A stretch of 35,393 bases of DNA from Clostridia bacterium (GTDB taxonomy: Bacteria > Bacillota > Clostridia > Christensenellales > Aristaeellaceae), in assembly GCA_017395685.1 (NCBI GenBank), contig JAFQOD010000038.1, positions 1 to 35,393 on the forward strand, given 5' to 3'. The notes under the pieces were generated by a model, which saw only the letters and a program-made list of their open reading frames with translations, was not told where the DNA came from and did not search any database. A program made the translations under genes and the position numbers. Of the stretch, positions 23,864 to 31,530 are shown one piece after another (the first letter of the stretch is position 1; every line of letters begins with the position of its first letter).

Positions 23864-24048
23864 AATGCGGAATTCGGAATGCGGAATTCGGAATTGTATA
23901 GTGTCAAACATATTTCGATGCCGAATGATGTGTGACGTTTTGTTTCTTGCAATGGAAGGAATCTGTAATAGCTATCGGGCAATCCATTACGATTCATCAT
24001 TCATCAAACGATAATTCTGAATTCCGAATTCCGCATTCCGAATGAATT
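23864..24048. repeat. MITE-like inverted-repeat element, second copy
   Basis: AATGCGGAATTCGGAATGCG and its continuation (23864-23895) is mirrored by the reverse complement at 24013-24048 (AATTCCGAATTCCGCATTCC and flanks). About 116 bp lie between, with GAATGATG near the left and CATCATTC near the right, extending the imperfect pairing. No coding sequence. It separates deoC from the zinc-ribbon gene. Confidence 0.7.
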
Positions 24049-24050
24049 GA

Positions 24051-24698
24051 TTATTTCCCCTTGCAGTGCTTTTTTACCATGGCGTCTGCCAGATCGTATT
24101 CTTCCGGGGGCAGACGAAGAATCATGGGGGCGCAGTGGGGGGTGTGATAGAGCAGGATGCAGGCCTTGCCGGGCTGATATTTCACCGATTGCACATCCTG
24201 CCAGAGCATATGCCGCTCCTGGGAAAGATGCATCACATTGCCGTCGGGCTGCAGAATATCCTTATGCCTGTCCCGGCACTGCAGCCGGGCCCAGCTGCGG
24301 ATGAGCCCGGGCTGATGCCAGGTCTGCAGATGGCAGCCCTGGGCGTCCATCACATAGACGATCACTTCCCGGCCCTGCGCTGTGAGGGCAAGGAAGGCAA
24401 GCAGGATGCCCACGGGCAGCAGGGCAATGATCAATTGGGGCAGGCCGCTGTTCCATAGCTGGGTCACCTTGATATTGCCGGAAAGCATGGCCTCCAGCCC
24501 GAAGATCAGGATCATCAGCAGCGCCGCAACGGTGGCCAGTGTGCACAGAATGCCCCGCCAGGCCCTGCCGTCGGATACGGGCACGGCGGCAATGCTCCAG
24601 ATATTGCGCTGGGCCCCGGCGGAGGCACGCTTGCCGCACTGGGGGCAGGTATCGCCGGGGCTTTCCAGCTTGCATTTTTTACAGTACGAATAAATCAT
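24051..24698 (-). CDS. Zinc-ribbon membrane protein of unknown function
   Basis: 215 residues. N-terminal zinc ribbon CKKCKLESPGDTCPQCGK (two CxxC pairs, residues about 6-23). Two membrane helices follow (about 50-72 and 88-108), then a soluble region with DAQGCHLQTWHQPG and MLWQDVQSVKYQPGKACILL that looks like a PH- or bPH-type beta domain. The start codon overlaps the gpmI stop (ATGA), so it is translated with gpmI. No enzymatic motif is seen. A regulatory or stress role is only a guess. Confidence 0.8.
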   Translation of the reverse strand: MIYSYCKKCKLESPGDTCPQCGKRASAGAQRNIWSIAAVPVSDGRAWRGILCTLATVAALLMILIFGLEAMLSGNIKVTQLWNSGLPQLIIALLPVGILLAFLALTAQGREVIVYVMDAQGCHLQTWHQPGLIRSWARLQCRDRHKDILQPDGNVMHLSQERHMLWQDVQSVKYQPGKACILLYHTPHCAPMILRLPPEEYDLADAMVKKHCKGK

Positions 24699-26239
24699 TC
24701 TTCAATCAGGGATTTGCCGGTCATTTCGCCGGGGATTTCGATGCCCATGCTGTGCAGCATGGTGGGGGCAATATCGGCCAGCCGCCCGCCCTGGCGCAGG
24801 CTCTTCCCGATCAGCTCGGGGGCGCAGGCGATGAAGGGCACGGGGAAGGTGGTATGGGCGGTGAAGGCTTCGCCGGTCTGGGGATCCACCATCTGATCGG
24901 CATTGCCGTGATCGGCGGTGACAAAGGCACGGCCGCCCTTTTCCAGGATGGCGTTTACCAGCCTGCCCACATCCTGATCCACTTCCTTGACGGCGGCAAC
25001 GGCTGCATCCATCACGCCGGTGTGGCCCACCATATCGCAATTGGCGAAATTGAGGATCATTACATCATATTTGCCGGATTCGATCAGCTCCAGCGCCTTT
25101 TCGGTCACTTCGGGGGCGCTCATTTCCGGCTTCATATCGAAGGTGGCAATCTTGGGGGAATCGATGAGGAAGCGATCTTCGCCCTCATTGGGGGCTTCCA
25201 CGCCGCCGTTGAAGAAGAAGGTGACGTGGGCATATTTCTGGGTTTCGGCGATGTGGGCCTGGGTGAGATTCAGGGAAGAAAGATATTCGCCCAGGGTATT
25301 CTTCATGGAGGCGGGGGGATTGACCACCTTAAGGCCGGTGAAGGTGGCGTCATACTGGGTCATGGAAACGAACTGCACGGGGATGAAGCCCTTCTTGCGT
25401 TCGAATCCGTTGAAATCGGGCATGATGAAGGTGCGGGTCAGCTGACGGGCACGGTCGGGACGGAAATTGAAGAAGATGACGGAGTCATTTTCATTCACGG
25501 TGGCGATGGGCTTGCCCTCTTCCACGATGACGGTGGGGATCATGAATTCATCGGTCTTGCCGTTTTCGTAGCTGTTGAGCACGGCCTGCACGGGGCAGGT
25601 TTCTTCGATGCCTTCGCCAAGCACGATGGCGTTGTAGCCCTTTTCCACACGATCCCAGATGTTATCCCGGTCCATGCCCCAGAAGCGGCCCTGGATGGAG
25701 GCAACACGGCCCACGCCGATTTGATGCATCTTTTCCACCAGTTGCTTCATATATTCGGCAGCGGAGGAGGGGGGCACGTCACGGCCGTCCAGCAGGCAAT
25801 GGACGAATACCTTCTTCAGGCCCCGCATTTTCGCCATTTCCAGGAGGGCATACAGATGGGTGTTGTGGCTGTGCACGCCGCCGTCAGAAAGCAGGCCCAT
25901 CAGATGCAGATTGCCGCCGTTTTCCTTGACGGTATCCATGGCCCAGATGAGGGGCTCCTTTTCGAAGAAGGCGCCGTCCTGGATATCCTTGGTGATCCGG
26001 GTCAGCTCCTGATAGACGATGCGGCCGGCGCCGATATTGAGATGGCCCACTTCGCTGTTGCCCATCTGGCCGTCGGGCAGGCCCACATCCATGCCACTGG
26101 CGCCCAGCTGGCAGGTGGGGAACTTCTGCATCAGGGCATCCAGATTGGGGGTGCCGGCAGCCTTGATGGCATTGCCGGATACTTCAGGATTGAGGCCGAA
26201 GCCATCCATAATAATAAGGGCGGTCATTTTCTTATCCAT
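24695..26239 (-). CDS. gpmI: 2,3-bisphosphoglycerate-independent phosphoglycerate mutase
   Basis: 514 residues, the full length of bacterial iPGM. It converts 3-phosphoglycerate to 2-phosphoglycerate in glycolysis, using two manganese ions. D12 in LIIMDGFG and catalytic serine S62 in DGQMGNSEVGHLNIGAG; HLMGLLSDGGVHSH; DGRDVPPSSA; the C-terminal metal ligands in NFANCDMVGHTG and VTADHGNAD. AGGAG lies 9-10 nt before the ATG. A promoter and a small hairpin precede it. It is usually clustered with gapA-pgk-tpiA-eno in Firmicutes but stands apart here. Confidence 0.96.
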   Translation of the reverse strand: MDKKMTALIIMDGFGLNPEVSGNAIKAAGTPNLDALMQKFPTCQLGASGMDVGLPDGQMGNSEVGHLNIGAGRIVYQELTRITKDIQDGAFFEKEPLIWAMDTVKENGGNLHLMGLLSDGGVHSHNTHLYALLEMAKMRGLKKVFVHCLLDGRDVPPSSAAEYMKQLVEKMHQIGVGRVASIQGRFWGMDRDNIWDRVEKGYNAIVLGEGIEETCPVQAVLNSYENGKTDEFMIPTVIVEEGKPIATVNENDSVIFFNFRPDRARQLTRTFIMPDFNGFERKKGFIPVQFVSMTQYDATFTGLKVVNPPASMKNTLGEYLSSLNLTQAHIAETQKYAHVTFFFNGGVEAPNEGEDRFLIDSPKIATFDMKPEMSAPEVTEKALELIESGKYDVMILNFANCDMVGHTGVMDAAVAAVKEVDQDVGRLVNAILEKGGRAFVTADHGNADQMVDPQTGEAFTAHTTFPVPFIACAPELIGKSLRQGGRLADIAPTMLHSMGIEIPGEMTGKSLIEE

Positions 26240-26271
26240 TTGAACCAGTCTCCTTTAACAGAATCAATCAT

Positions 26272-26289
26272 GTGCGCCTTTTTGCGCAC
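26272..26289 (-). other. Small hairpin in the gpmI 5' leader
   Basis: GTGCGC / GCGCAC around AAAAAG, between promoter and ribosome site of gpmI. It could affect mRNA stability; no known riboswitch is recognised. Confidence 0.45.
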
Positions 26290-26294
26290 CTTAT

Positions 26295-26323
26295 ATTATA
26301 ATGGAAAGAGCGCAAACTATCAA
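26295..26323 (-). promoter_or_regulatory. Promoter of gpmI
   Basis: Minus strand TTGATA (26323-26318), 17-bp spacer, TATAAT (26300-26295). Confidence 0.7.
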
Positions 26324-26388
26324 GTCCCCTGGCGGCCAGAACCTTCATTTCTTTCCGGCATAAAATGGAAAAGAAGGGGGCGAGGGGC

Positions 26389-27192
26389 ATGGAAATCTGG
26401 GCGGCGGACGGGGAAAAGGGGCTGATGCGGGGGCGCAACGGGGAATTTGAAAAAATCGGCCCGGCGGGGGAGGCCGTCTGCGCCTTCCGGGGCTGCGTAT
26501 ACTGCGCCGGGGGCGGGCGGGGGCATTGCTACCGGGGAGCGACGGGGGAAGAAATTTTTGATCTTTCCCTGCCCACGGGGGTGTGCGCCCTGTGCCCGCT
26601 GGGGGATCATATCTGCGCCCTTTCCCAGGATGCGGATTGCATCCTGGCCTTCTGCCCCGGCACGGGGGAGATGCGTTTTTCCGTTCCGGCAGGGGTGTAT
26701 CCCCGGGATTTATGCCCCAGCCCCTGCGGCAGATTTCTGGCGGCGGCAGGGGGGCTGGCCGGGGAGATCGGAATCTATGATGAGAATTTTGAATGCCGGA
26801 TACAATATAAGGTGCCGGGGGCGGCCTGCGCCGTATGCTTCCTGCCCCGGGGCATGCTGGCCCTGTGCGCGGTTGGGGAGGGGGAATTGAGCAGCCGGCT
26901 GATGAAAATCAGTCCCCGGGGGGTGATGGAGGAAATGCATTCCTTCCCCGATCCCCCCTGCTGCCTGTGCGCCCTGCCGGGGGGCCGGTGCCTGGTGGGC
27001 TGCCATAATCAGGTGATCTTTCTCCGGGCGGACGGAAGAATATCCCGGCGCATTCCCTGCCCCTGCCCGGTGCGGATCCGTTATCTGAAGGGGAAGCCCG
27101 CCATCTGCGATATCTGCCGGGGGGAGATTTTCACCCCGGAGGGGCAAGTGATATACCGGGGCAGTGCGCCGGGGGATGGGGCGGAATGCTGA
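26389..27192 (+). CDS. Cysteine-rich beta-propeller-like protein of unknown function
   Basis: 267 residues from ATG 26389 (GAAGGGGGCGAGG upstream; a frame from 26365 adds eight residues). No signal peptide or membrane helix. Repeating blade-like segments, for example GVCALCPLGDHICALSQDAD, VPAGVYPRDLCPSPCGRFLA and PPCCLCALPGGRCLVGC, resemble YncE/WD40-type propellers. I count about 25 cysteines, more than 9 per cent of residues, some in CxxC spacing (CALC, CAVC, CLC). Such a density is rare in a cytosolic protein and suggests metal or redox chemistry, or a sporulation-related function. Convincing homologues were not recognised. Confidence 0.75.
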   Translation: MEIWAADGEKGLMRGRNGEFEKIGPAGEAVCAFRGCVYCAGGGRGHCYRGATGEEIFDLSLPTGVCALCPLGDHICALSQDADCILAFCPGTGEMRFSVPAGVYPRDLCPSPCGRFLAAAGGLAGEIGIYDENFECRIQYKVPGAACAVCFLPRGMLALCAVGEGELSSRLMKISPRGVMEEMHSFPDPPCCLCALPGGRCLVGCHNQVIFLRADGRISRRIPCPCPVRIRYLKGKPAICDICRGEIFTPEGQVIYRGSAPGDGAEC

Positions 27193-27230
27193 AAAATGGA
27201 AAGAAACTGTGAATTTTTGTCAGGAGTATC

Positions 27231-27259
27231 TTGACAAGCGCCCTCCCTCCCCTTATAAT
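27231..27259 (+). promoter_or_regulatory. Promoter of the tetR-degV operon
   Basis: TTGACA (27231-27236), 17-bp spacer, TATAAT (27254-27259): a near-perfect SigA promoter. Confidence 0.8.
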
Positions 27260-27264
27260 TTTCG

Positions 27265-27280
27265 CTGAATGACCATTCAG
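27265..27280 (+). promoter_or_regulatory. TetR-type operator
   Basis: The perfect palindrome CTGAATG-AC-CATTCAG lies just after the -10 box and before the TetR gene. Half sites TGAATG are typical for TetR regulators of fatty-acid type; autoregulation is likely. Confidence 0.7.
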
Positions 27281-27294
27281 TAAAGGAGGCGCCC

Positions 27295-27933
27295 ATGCAG
27301 GAACAACGGCCTAACCGCCGGCAGGAACAGGCCCAGGAAAGCCGGCAAAAGCTGATGGACGCCGCCCTTGAGCTATTCGCCAGGCGGGGCTATGCGGAAA
27401 CATCGGTGCATGCCCTCTGCGCCAGCCTTGGCGTGGCGGACAGCCTTTTATATCATTATTTTCCCGGCGGAAAGAAAGAATTGATCCAGGCCATCGTGCT
27501 GGAAAATCTGATGGAGGTGATGGGGGAACTCAATTCCCTCAACGCCATGGTATCCGATCTGCCCCTGGAGGAAATGATCGAATCCTTGTATCAGGTGATC
27601 CGGCGTGCGGTGCTGGGGCACGGGGATCTGTTCCGGCTGCTGCTGCACCAGAAGGAGATCCGGGATCTGATCGCATACGAGCAGTTTTTCCAATCGGTTT
27701 CTGCCCGGCAGCATTGGTTTTTGCAGCTGCTCAAATCCCGGGCGGAGATGGGGGAAATTCAGCCCATGGATTTTGAGGCGGCGGCGGAAACCCTGGATTC
27801 CCTGATGATTTACCATCTGGGCACGGAATTGCTGGGGCTGCCCGGATCCCCCATCGGCCGGGAGGCCAACCGGAAACGGCTGATTGCTCATCAGGTTGGC
27901 CTGTGGAAAAGAAAAACGGATTTTGAAGCATAA
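27295..27933 (+). CDS. TetR-family regulator
   Basis: 212 residues. The N-terminal DNA-binding domain (about 14-60) has the TetR pattern LMDAALELFARRGYAETSVH and CASLGVADSLLYHYFPGGKK. The helical C-terminal domain for ligand binding and dimerisation is complete. AAAGGAGG precedes the ATG. Its palindromic operator at 27265-27280 overlaps the start of transcription, so it probably represses its own operon, which includes degV. Together with a fatty-acid-binding DegV protein, a lipid ligand is the simplest guess; the sequence does not prove it. Confidence 0.88.
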   Translation: MQEQRPNRRQEQAQESRQKLMDAALELFARRGYAETSVHALCASLGVADSLLYHYFPGGKKELIQAIVLENLMEVMGELNSLNAMVSDLPLEEMIESLYQVIRRAVLGHGDLFRLLLHQKEIRDLIAYEQFFQSVSARQHWFLQLLKSRAEMGEIQPMDFEAAAETLDSLMIYHLGTELLGLPGSPIGREANRKRLIAHQVGLWKRKTDFEA

Positions 27934-27965
27934 AGATCACAACCAATGAAGGAGGCGCCATCCCC

Positions 27966-28853
27966 ATGAATGATTACATCCTCAGCTGCTGCTCCACTGC
28001 CGATTTAAGCGCAGCGCATTTTGCATCCCGGAATATTTCCTATATCTGCTTCCATTTCTCCCTGAATGATATGGATTATGCCGATGATCTGGGCAAATCC
28101 ATTTCCTTCCCGGATTTTTATCAGGCCATGCGGGATGGGGCGGATACCCGCACCTCCCAGATCAATGAAGCGGAATACAGGGATTATTTTGAATCCTTCC
28201 TGAAGGAAGGCAAGGATGTATTGCATGTCAGCCTTTCCTCCGGCATCTCCGGATCCTTTAATTCCGCAAGGCTTGCCAAGGAAGCGCTGGAAAAGAAATA
28301 TCCGGAACGGAAGATTTATGTGGTGGATTCCCTGGGCGCCTCCTCCGGCTACGGGCTGCTGATGGATACCCTGGCCGATCTGAAGGAAAAGGGCATGGGC
28401 ATTGATGAATTGTATCAGTGGGCCATGGAAAACCGGCTGAAGATGCATCATTGGTTCTTCTCCACCGATCTTACCTTCTTTGTCAAGGGCGGCCGCATTT
28501 CCAGAACTGCCGGCCTCCTTGGCACCATGCTGCGGCTGTGCCCCCTGATGAATATGGATCATGAGGGCCATCTCATCCCCCGGGAAAAGATCCGCACCAA
28601 GAAAAAGGCCATCTCCCGCAGCGTGGAAATGATGAAGGCGCATGCAAAGAACGGCCTCAATTATGCCGGCAAGTGCTTCCTTTCCCATTCCGATTGCCTG
28701 GAAGACGCCCAGGCCGTGGCCGCTCTGGTGGAAGAGGCCTTCCCCAGGCTGCAGGGCAAGGTGCTCATCAATAATATCGGCACCACCATCGGCAGCCATA
28801 CCGGCCCCGGCACCGTGGCCCTGTTCTTCTGGGGCGATGAGCGGCAGGATTAA
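27966..28853 (+). CDS. DegV-family fatty-acid-binding protein
   Basis: 295 residues. DegV fold with TRTSQINEAEYRDYFESFLK (the TSQ fatty-acid contact), VLHVSLSSGISGSFNSARLA and VVDSLGASSGYGLL in the N-terminal half. A second lobe carries FFVKGGRISRTAGLLG and a C-terminal GPGTVALFF. DegV proteins such as FakB bind fatty acids and hand them to the FakA kinase for phospholipid synthesis. No fakA is in view. The gene starts 32 nt after tetR, with AGGAGG about 10 nt upstream, and is followed by a terminator, so tetR-degV is a two-gene operon. Confidence 0.92.
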   Translation: MNDYILSCCSTADLSAAHFASRNISYICFHFSLNDMDYADDLGKSISFPDFYQAMRDGADTRTSQINEAEYRDYFESFLKEGKDVLHVSLSSGISGSFNSARLAKEALEKKYPERKIYVVDSLGASSGYGLLMDTLADLKEKGMGIDELYQWAMENRLKMHHWFFSTDLTFFVKGGRISRTAGLLGTMLRLCPLMNMDHEGHLIPREKIRTKKKAISRSVEMMKAHAKNGLNYAGKCFLSHSDCLEDAQAVAALVEEAFPRLQGKVLINNIGTTIGSHTGPGTVALFFWGDERQD

Positions 28854-28871
28854 CGGCATCATTATAAATAA

Positions 28872-28903
28872 AAAAACGCTGGTAAACGCCAGCGTTTTTC
28901 TTA
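28872..28903. terminator. Bidirectional terminator between degV and the HD hydrolase gene
   Basis: AAAAACGCTGG (28872-28882) pairs with CCAGCGTTTTT (28889-28899), loop TAAACG, with A residues before and T residues after. Confidence 0.85.
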
Positions 28904-28911
28904 TTTTGTTT

Positions 28912-29580
28912 TTACAGCAGCTCCGCTCCGTTGATTCTCAGATGAAACTGCAATCCCAGCTTTTCTGCTGCCTTGCTGCACAGCACCATCCGGGGCAGGA
29001 AGGCCTGGAAAAATTCTACCACCGAAGAAACGCTCAGATCCGTTTTACAATCCAGGGTGATGCGCTTATTTTCCATATCGATAAGGGTTTGTGCTTCCTC
29101 CACGGAATAATTGACCCGGTCATGCATATCAAATTCGGGATCGGTGAGCATCTGGCGAACCCGGCTGCGGCGCACATCCATTTTATCTCCCAGGATTACG
29201 GCGGCGGCGATGGGGGATACCAGGGCGGCGGTGCTTTCATCATGATGGCCGATGGCGGATAGAATTTCCGCCGTTTCGGCAGGATCGGCCCCCAGCCTGC
29301 GCAGGATGGGCGCAGCCAGCAGCGCCCCGTGATGGGCGTGGTTCACCCGGTTGACGATATTGCCGATATCGTGGAGGAAGGCGGCGATCTTGGCCAATTC
29401 AATGGTTCTTTCGTCATAGCCCAGGGCGGCCAGGATCATTTCCGCCGTCACGGCCACCTTGGTCACATGGGCGTAGGAATGCTCGGTATATCCGATGGCG
29501 ATCATCACCTGATCCGCCTTTTCAATGAAGGTGCGCACTTCCTGATCTTTGCGCACTTTTTCAAATGTGATTCTGTTCAT
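28912..29580 (-). CDS. HD-domain phosphohydrolase
   Basis: 222 residues from the ATG at 29580 (CGGAGG upstream); the longer frame runs through the promoter. Metal-binding HD motifs: H34 and H38 near YTEHSYAHV, HD at 70-71 in AAFLHDIGNIVNRVNHAHHG, H112-D114 in GHHDEST and D132 in LGDKMDVRRSRV. This is the order of HD/HDc metal-dependent phosphohydrolases, which cleave phosphate esters or nucleotides. A substrate is not evident; the C-terminal part is an unassigned alpha/beta region. It has its own promoter and converges on the degV operon. Confidence 0.85.
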   Translation of the reverse strand: MNRITFEKVRKDQEVRTFIEKADQVMIAIGYTEHSYAHVTKVAVTAEMILAALGYDERTIELAKIAAFLHDIGNIVNRVNHAHHGALLAAPILRRLGADPAETAEILSAIGHHDESTAALVSPIAAAVILGDKMDVRRSRVRQMLTDPEFDMHDRVNYSVEEAQTLIDMENKRITLDCKTDLSVSSVVEFFQAFLPRMVLCSKAAEKLGLQFHLRINGAELL

Positions 29581-29614
29581 AATGCCTCCGTATGGGAAGA
29601 AATTTGCTATGATT

Positions 29615-29643
29615 ATTATACCCAAATTTTTCTGCCCTGGCAA
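29615..29643 (-). promoter_or_regulatory. Promoter of the HD hydrolase gene
   Basis: Minus strand TTGCCA (29643-29638), 17-bp spacer, TATAAT (29620-29615). Confidence 0.65.
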
Positions 29644-29687
29644 GCATCCCCCTCCCCACGGGAAACGATAAAAATACACGAAACGGA

Positions 29688-29716
29688 TTGACAAAAAAAT
29701 GCATCCTTGCTATCCT
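29688..29716 (+). promoter_or_regulatory. Promoter of asnA
   Basis: TTGACA (29688-29693), 17-bp spacer, TATCCT (29711-29716). Confidence 0.65.
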
Positions 29717-29750
29717 TCTTTTGTCAGATCAATACCGGGAGGCGCCAATC

Positions 29751-30758
29751 ATGAGCCATGTGATCGTTCCGGCAGGCTATAAGCCCTGCCTTTCCCTTTA
29801 TGAAACCCAGGAAGCCATTTCCCTGATCAAAAAAACCTTCCAGAGCCATCTTTCCCATGCCCTGCATCTCAAGCGGGTTTCCGCCCCTCTGTTTGTGGAT
29901 GGGGCCTCCGGCCTCAATGATGATCTGAGCGGCGTGGAGCGGCCTGTATCCTTTGATGTGCTGGAAACGGGGGATGAGGCCCAGGTGGTGCATTCCCTGG
30001 CCAAATGGAAGCGCTATGCCCTGAAAAGGTATCATTTCCCTGTGGGCGAGGGCATCTATACCGATATGAACGCCATCCGCAGGGATGAAACGCTGGATAA
30101 TCTGCATTCCGTCTATGTGGATCAGTGGGACTGGGAAAAGGTGATTGCGGAGGAAGATCGCACCCTGGATACCCTCAAGGACGCCATGCAGCGCATCGTC
30201 ACCGCCATCTGTGTGACGCTGGATCTGCTCAAATGGGAATATCCCCAGGTGCCCGTCACCCTCTGCCGGGATATCACCTTCGTCACCACCCAGGAGCTGG
30301 AGGATCTCTATCCCGATATGACGGGCAAGGAAAGGGAAAATCTTTTCGTCAAAGAGCATAAGACCGTGGGCATCCTGAAAATCGGGGGCAAGCTGAAATC
30401 CGGCAAGCCCCATGACGGCCGTGCCCCCGACTATGACGATTGGGAAATGAACGGGGATATCATGTTCTGGGATGATGTGCTGGGCTGCGCCATGGAAATT
30501 TCCTCCATGGGCGTGCGTGTATCCCCCCAATCCCTGGAAAAGCAGCTGATGCTCTCCGGCAAGGAGGAAAGAAGGAATCTGCCCTTCCATCAGGCCCTGC
30601 TCAGGGGGGAACTGCCCTTCACCATCGGCGGCGGCATCGGCCAGAGCCGGATGTGCATGCTGCTGCTGGGCAAGGCCCATATCGGCGAGGTGCAATCCTC
30701 CTACTGGGATCCCCATACCCACGAAATCTGCGAAAATGCAGGGATTGTGCTATTGTGA
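29751..30758 (+). CDS. asnA: Aspartate-ammonia ligase (asparagine synthetase A)
   Basis: 335 residues from ATG 29751, with GGGAGG 8 nt upstream; the longer frame reads through the promoter. AsnA makes asparagine from aspartate, ammonia and ATP and is related to class II aminoacyl-tRNA synthetases. Recognisable family segments are [83 protein letters not shown], and the C-terminal [20 protein letters not shown]. Length matches the E. coli enzyme (330). It is a monocistronic gene with its own promoter and is followed five nucleotides after the stop by a long hairpin. Confidence 0.96.
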   Translation: [335 protein letters not shown]

Positions 30759-30763
30759 AAAAT

Positions 30764-30869
30764 TGCGGAAGGGGCTTTCTTTTGAAAAAGAAAGCCCCTT
30801 CCGCACCATCCAAAGAAAACTGATACTGGATAAATCTTGGATTTGAGAGATTATGGCCTTTCCCAGTGA
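30764..30869 (+). repeat. Composite hairpin repeat, copy A (after asnA)
   Basis: TGCGGAAGGGGCTTTCTTT, loop TGAA and the perfect 19-nt complement form the hairpin (30764-30805). It is followed by a tail with CCAAAGAAAACTGATACTGG and TCTTGG, ending CTTTCCCAGTGA. The tail is homologous to those at 22930-22997 and 31420-31486 (read on the minus strand). The hairpin begins 5 nt after the asnA stop. Confidence 0.75.
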
Positions 30870-30930
30870 AAAGGGAAAGGGAAATTTTATTCTTATTGAT
30901 AAATGAGGAAAGGCAAGCAGAAAATAAGCA

Positions 30931-30959
30931 TTGCGACCTTCCTTTTTTTATGCTAAAAT
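30931..30959 (+). promoter_or_regulatory. Promoter of ridA
   Basis: TTGCGA (30931-30936), 17-bp spacer, TAAAAT (30954-30959). Confidence 0.65.
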
Positions 30960-30961
30960 AG

Positions 30962-30975
30962 AGAACAAACGTTCT
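30962..30975 (+). promoter_or_regulatory. Candidate LexA (SOS) box at the ridA transcription start
   Basis: AGAACAAACGTTCT fits the Gram-positive LexA box core GAAC-RNRY-GTTC exactly; only the two outer bases differ from the consensus CGAACRNRYGTTYC. It begins 2 nt after the -10 box and overlaps the start point, where a repressor would block transcription. Confidence 0.55.
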
Positions 30976-30992
30976 TAAAGGAGGAAGCGATC

Positions 30993-31361
30993 ATGTGTCC
31001 CATTGAACGATACGATGTGCATCAGGATTGGGCCCACAGTGGGATCATCCGGGCGGGGGATTTTTGTTTCATCGGCTATTGTGCAGGCAATGTGGGAAAG
31101 GATGTGGAAAGCCAGATCCGGGGCGCCATTGATCAATTGGAGAGGCGGCTGGCCATGGCAGGGCTGACGCTGGAGCATGTGGTGCAGATGGATTGCCTGT
31201 TCAGGGATGTGTGGAATATCCCCATCATGGAACGGGTGATCAAGGAGCGGTTCAAGGGCAAATATCCGGTCCGAAAATCCATCGAAACCAATTTCGCCCA
31301 TGTGGGCGGCCCGGACGGACTCCATTTCCAATTGGATGCTGTGGCCTACGCCGGGGAATGA
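30993..31361 (+). CDS. RidA-family (YjgF/YER057c) protein
   Basis: 122 residues, normal length for the family. RidA proteins hydrolyse reactive enamine/imine intermediates made by PLP enzymes; some relatives have other roles. HSGIIRAGDFCFIGYCAGN opens the strand region, VEDQ-like DVESQIRGAIDQLERRLAMA is the helix, VVQMDCLFRDVWNIPIMERV follows, and a central KYPVRKSIETNFAHVGGPDG replaces the more usual RxxxV pattern. R105-equivalent residues of classical RidA were not clearly aligned, so it may be a divergent subgroup. AAGGAGGAAG precedes the ATG. A LexA-like box overlaps its promoter. Confidence 0.82.
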   Translation: MCPIERYDVHQDWAHSGIIRAGDFCFIGYCAGNVGKDVESQIRGAIDQLERRLAMAGLTLEHVVQMDCLFRDVWNIPIMERVIKERFKGKYPVRKSIETNFAHVGGPDGLHFQLDAVAYAGE

Positions 31362-31419
31362 AAGCATATTCATTTTTTCGCATAGTTGGGCCGCAACGAG
31401 AAGTATATTTATTCCCAAG

Positions 31420-31530
31420 CATCACTGGGAAAAAGTTGATTTCTTGCGTTCAAGAAAAATCCAGTAAAAGTTTTTCTTGGGGTGGGTGCGGGAGGGGTGT
31501 TCTTTTTTCAAAAAGAACATTCCTCCCGCA
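31420..31530 (-). repeat. Composite hairpin repeat, copy B
   Basis: Hairpin 31487-31530 (TGCGGGAGG...CCTCCCGCA with an inner TGTTCTTTT / AAAAGAACA stem). On the minus strand a tail with CCAAGAAAAACTTTTACTGG and ATTTTTCTTG follows, ending TTTTTCCCAGTGATG. It is homologous to copies at 22930-23039 and 30764-30869. Confidence 0.75.

Noticed and set aside
23864-24048. Possible CRISPR-like tandem repeats
   Set aside because: The ATTCGGA units are contiguous, with no unique spacers of constant length, and the two blocks are inverted.
26365-26389. Longer start for the cysteine-rich protein
   Set aside because: The first ATG has no ribosome site, whereas GAAGGGGGCGAGG stands before the second.
24539-26425. 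628-codon open frame opposite gpmI
   Set aside because: Shadow of gpmI, which is fully supported by active-site motifs.
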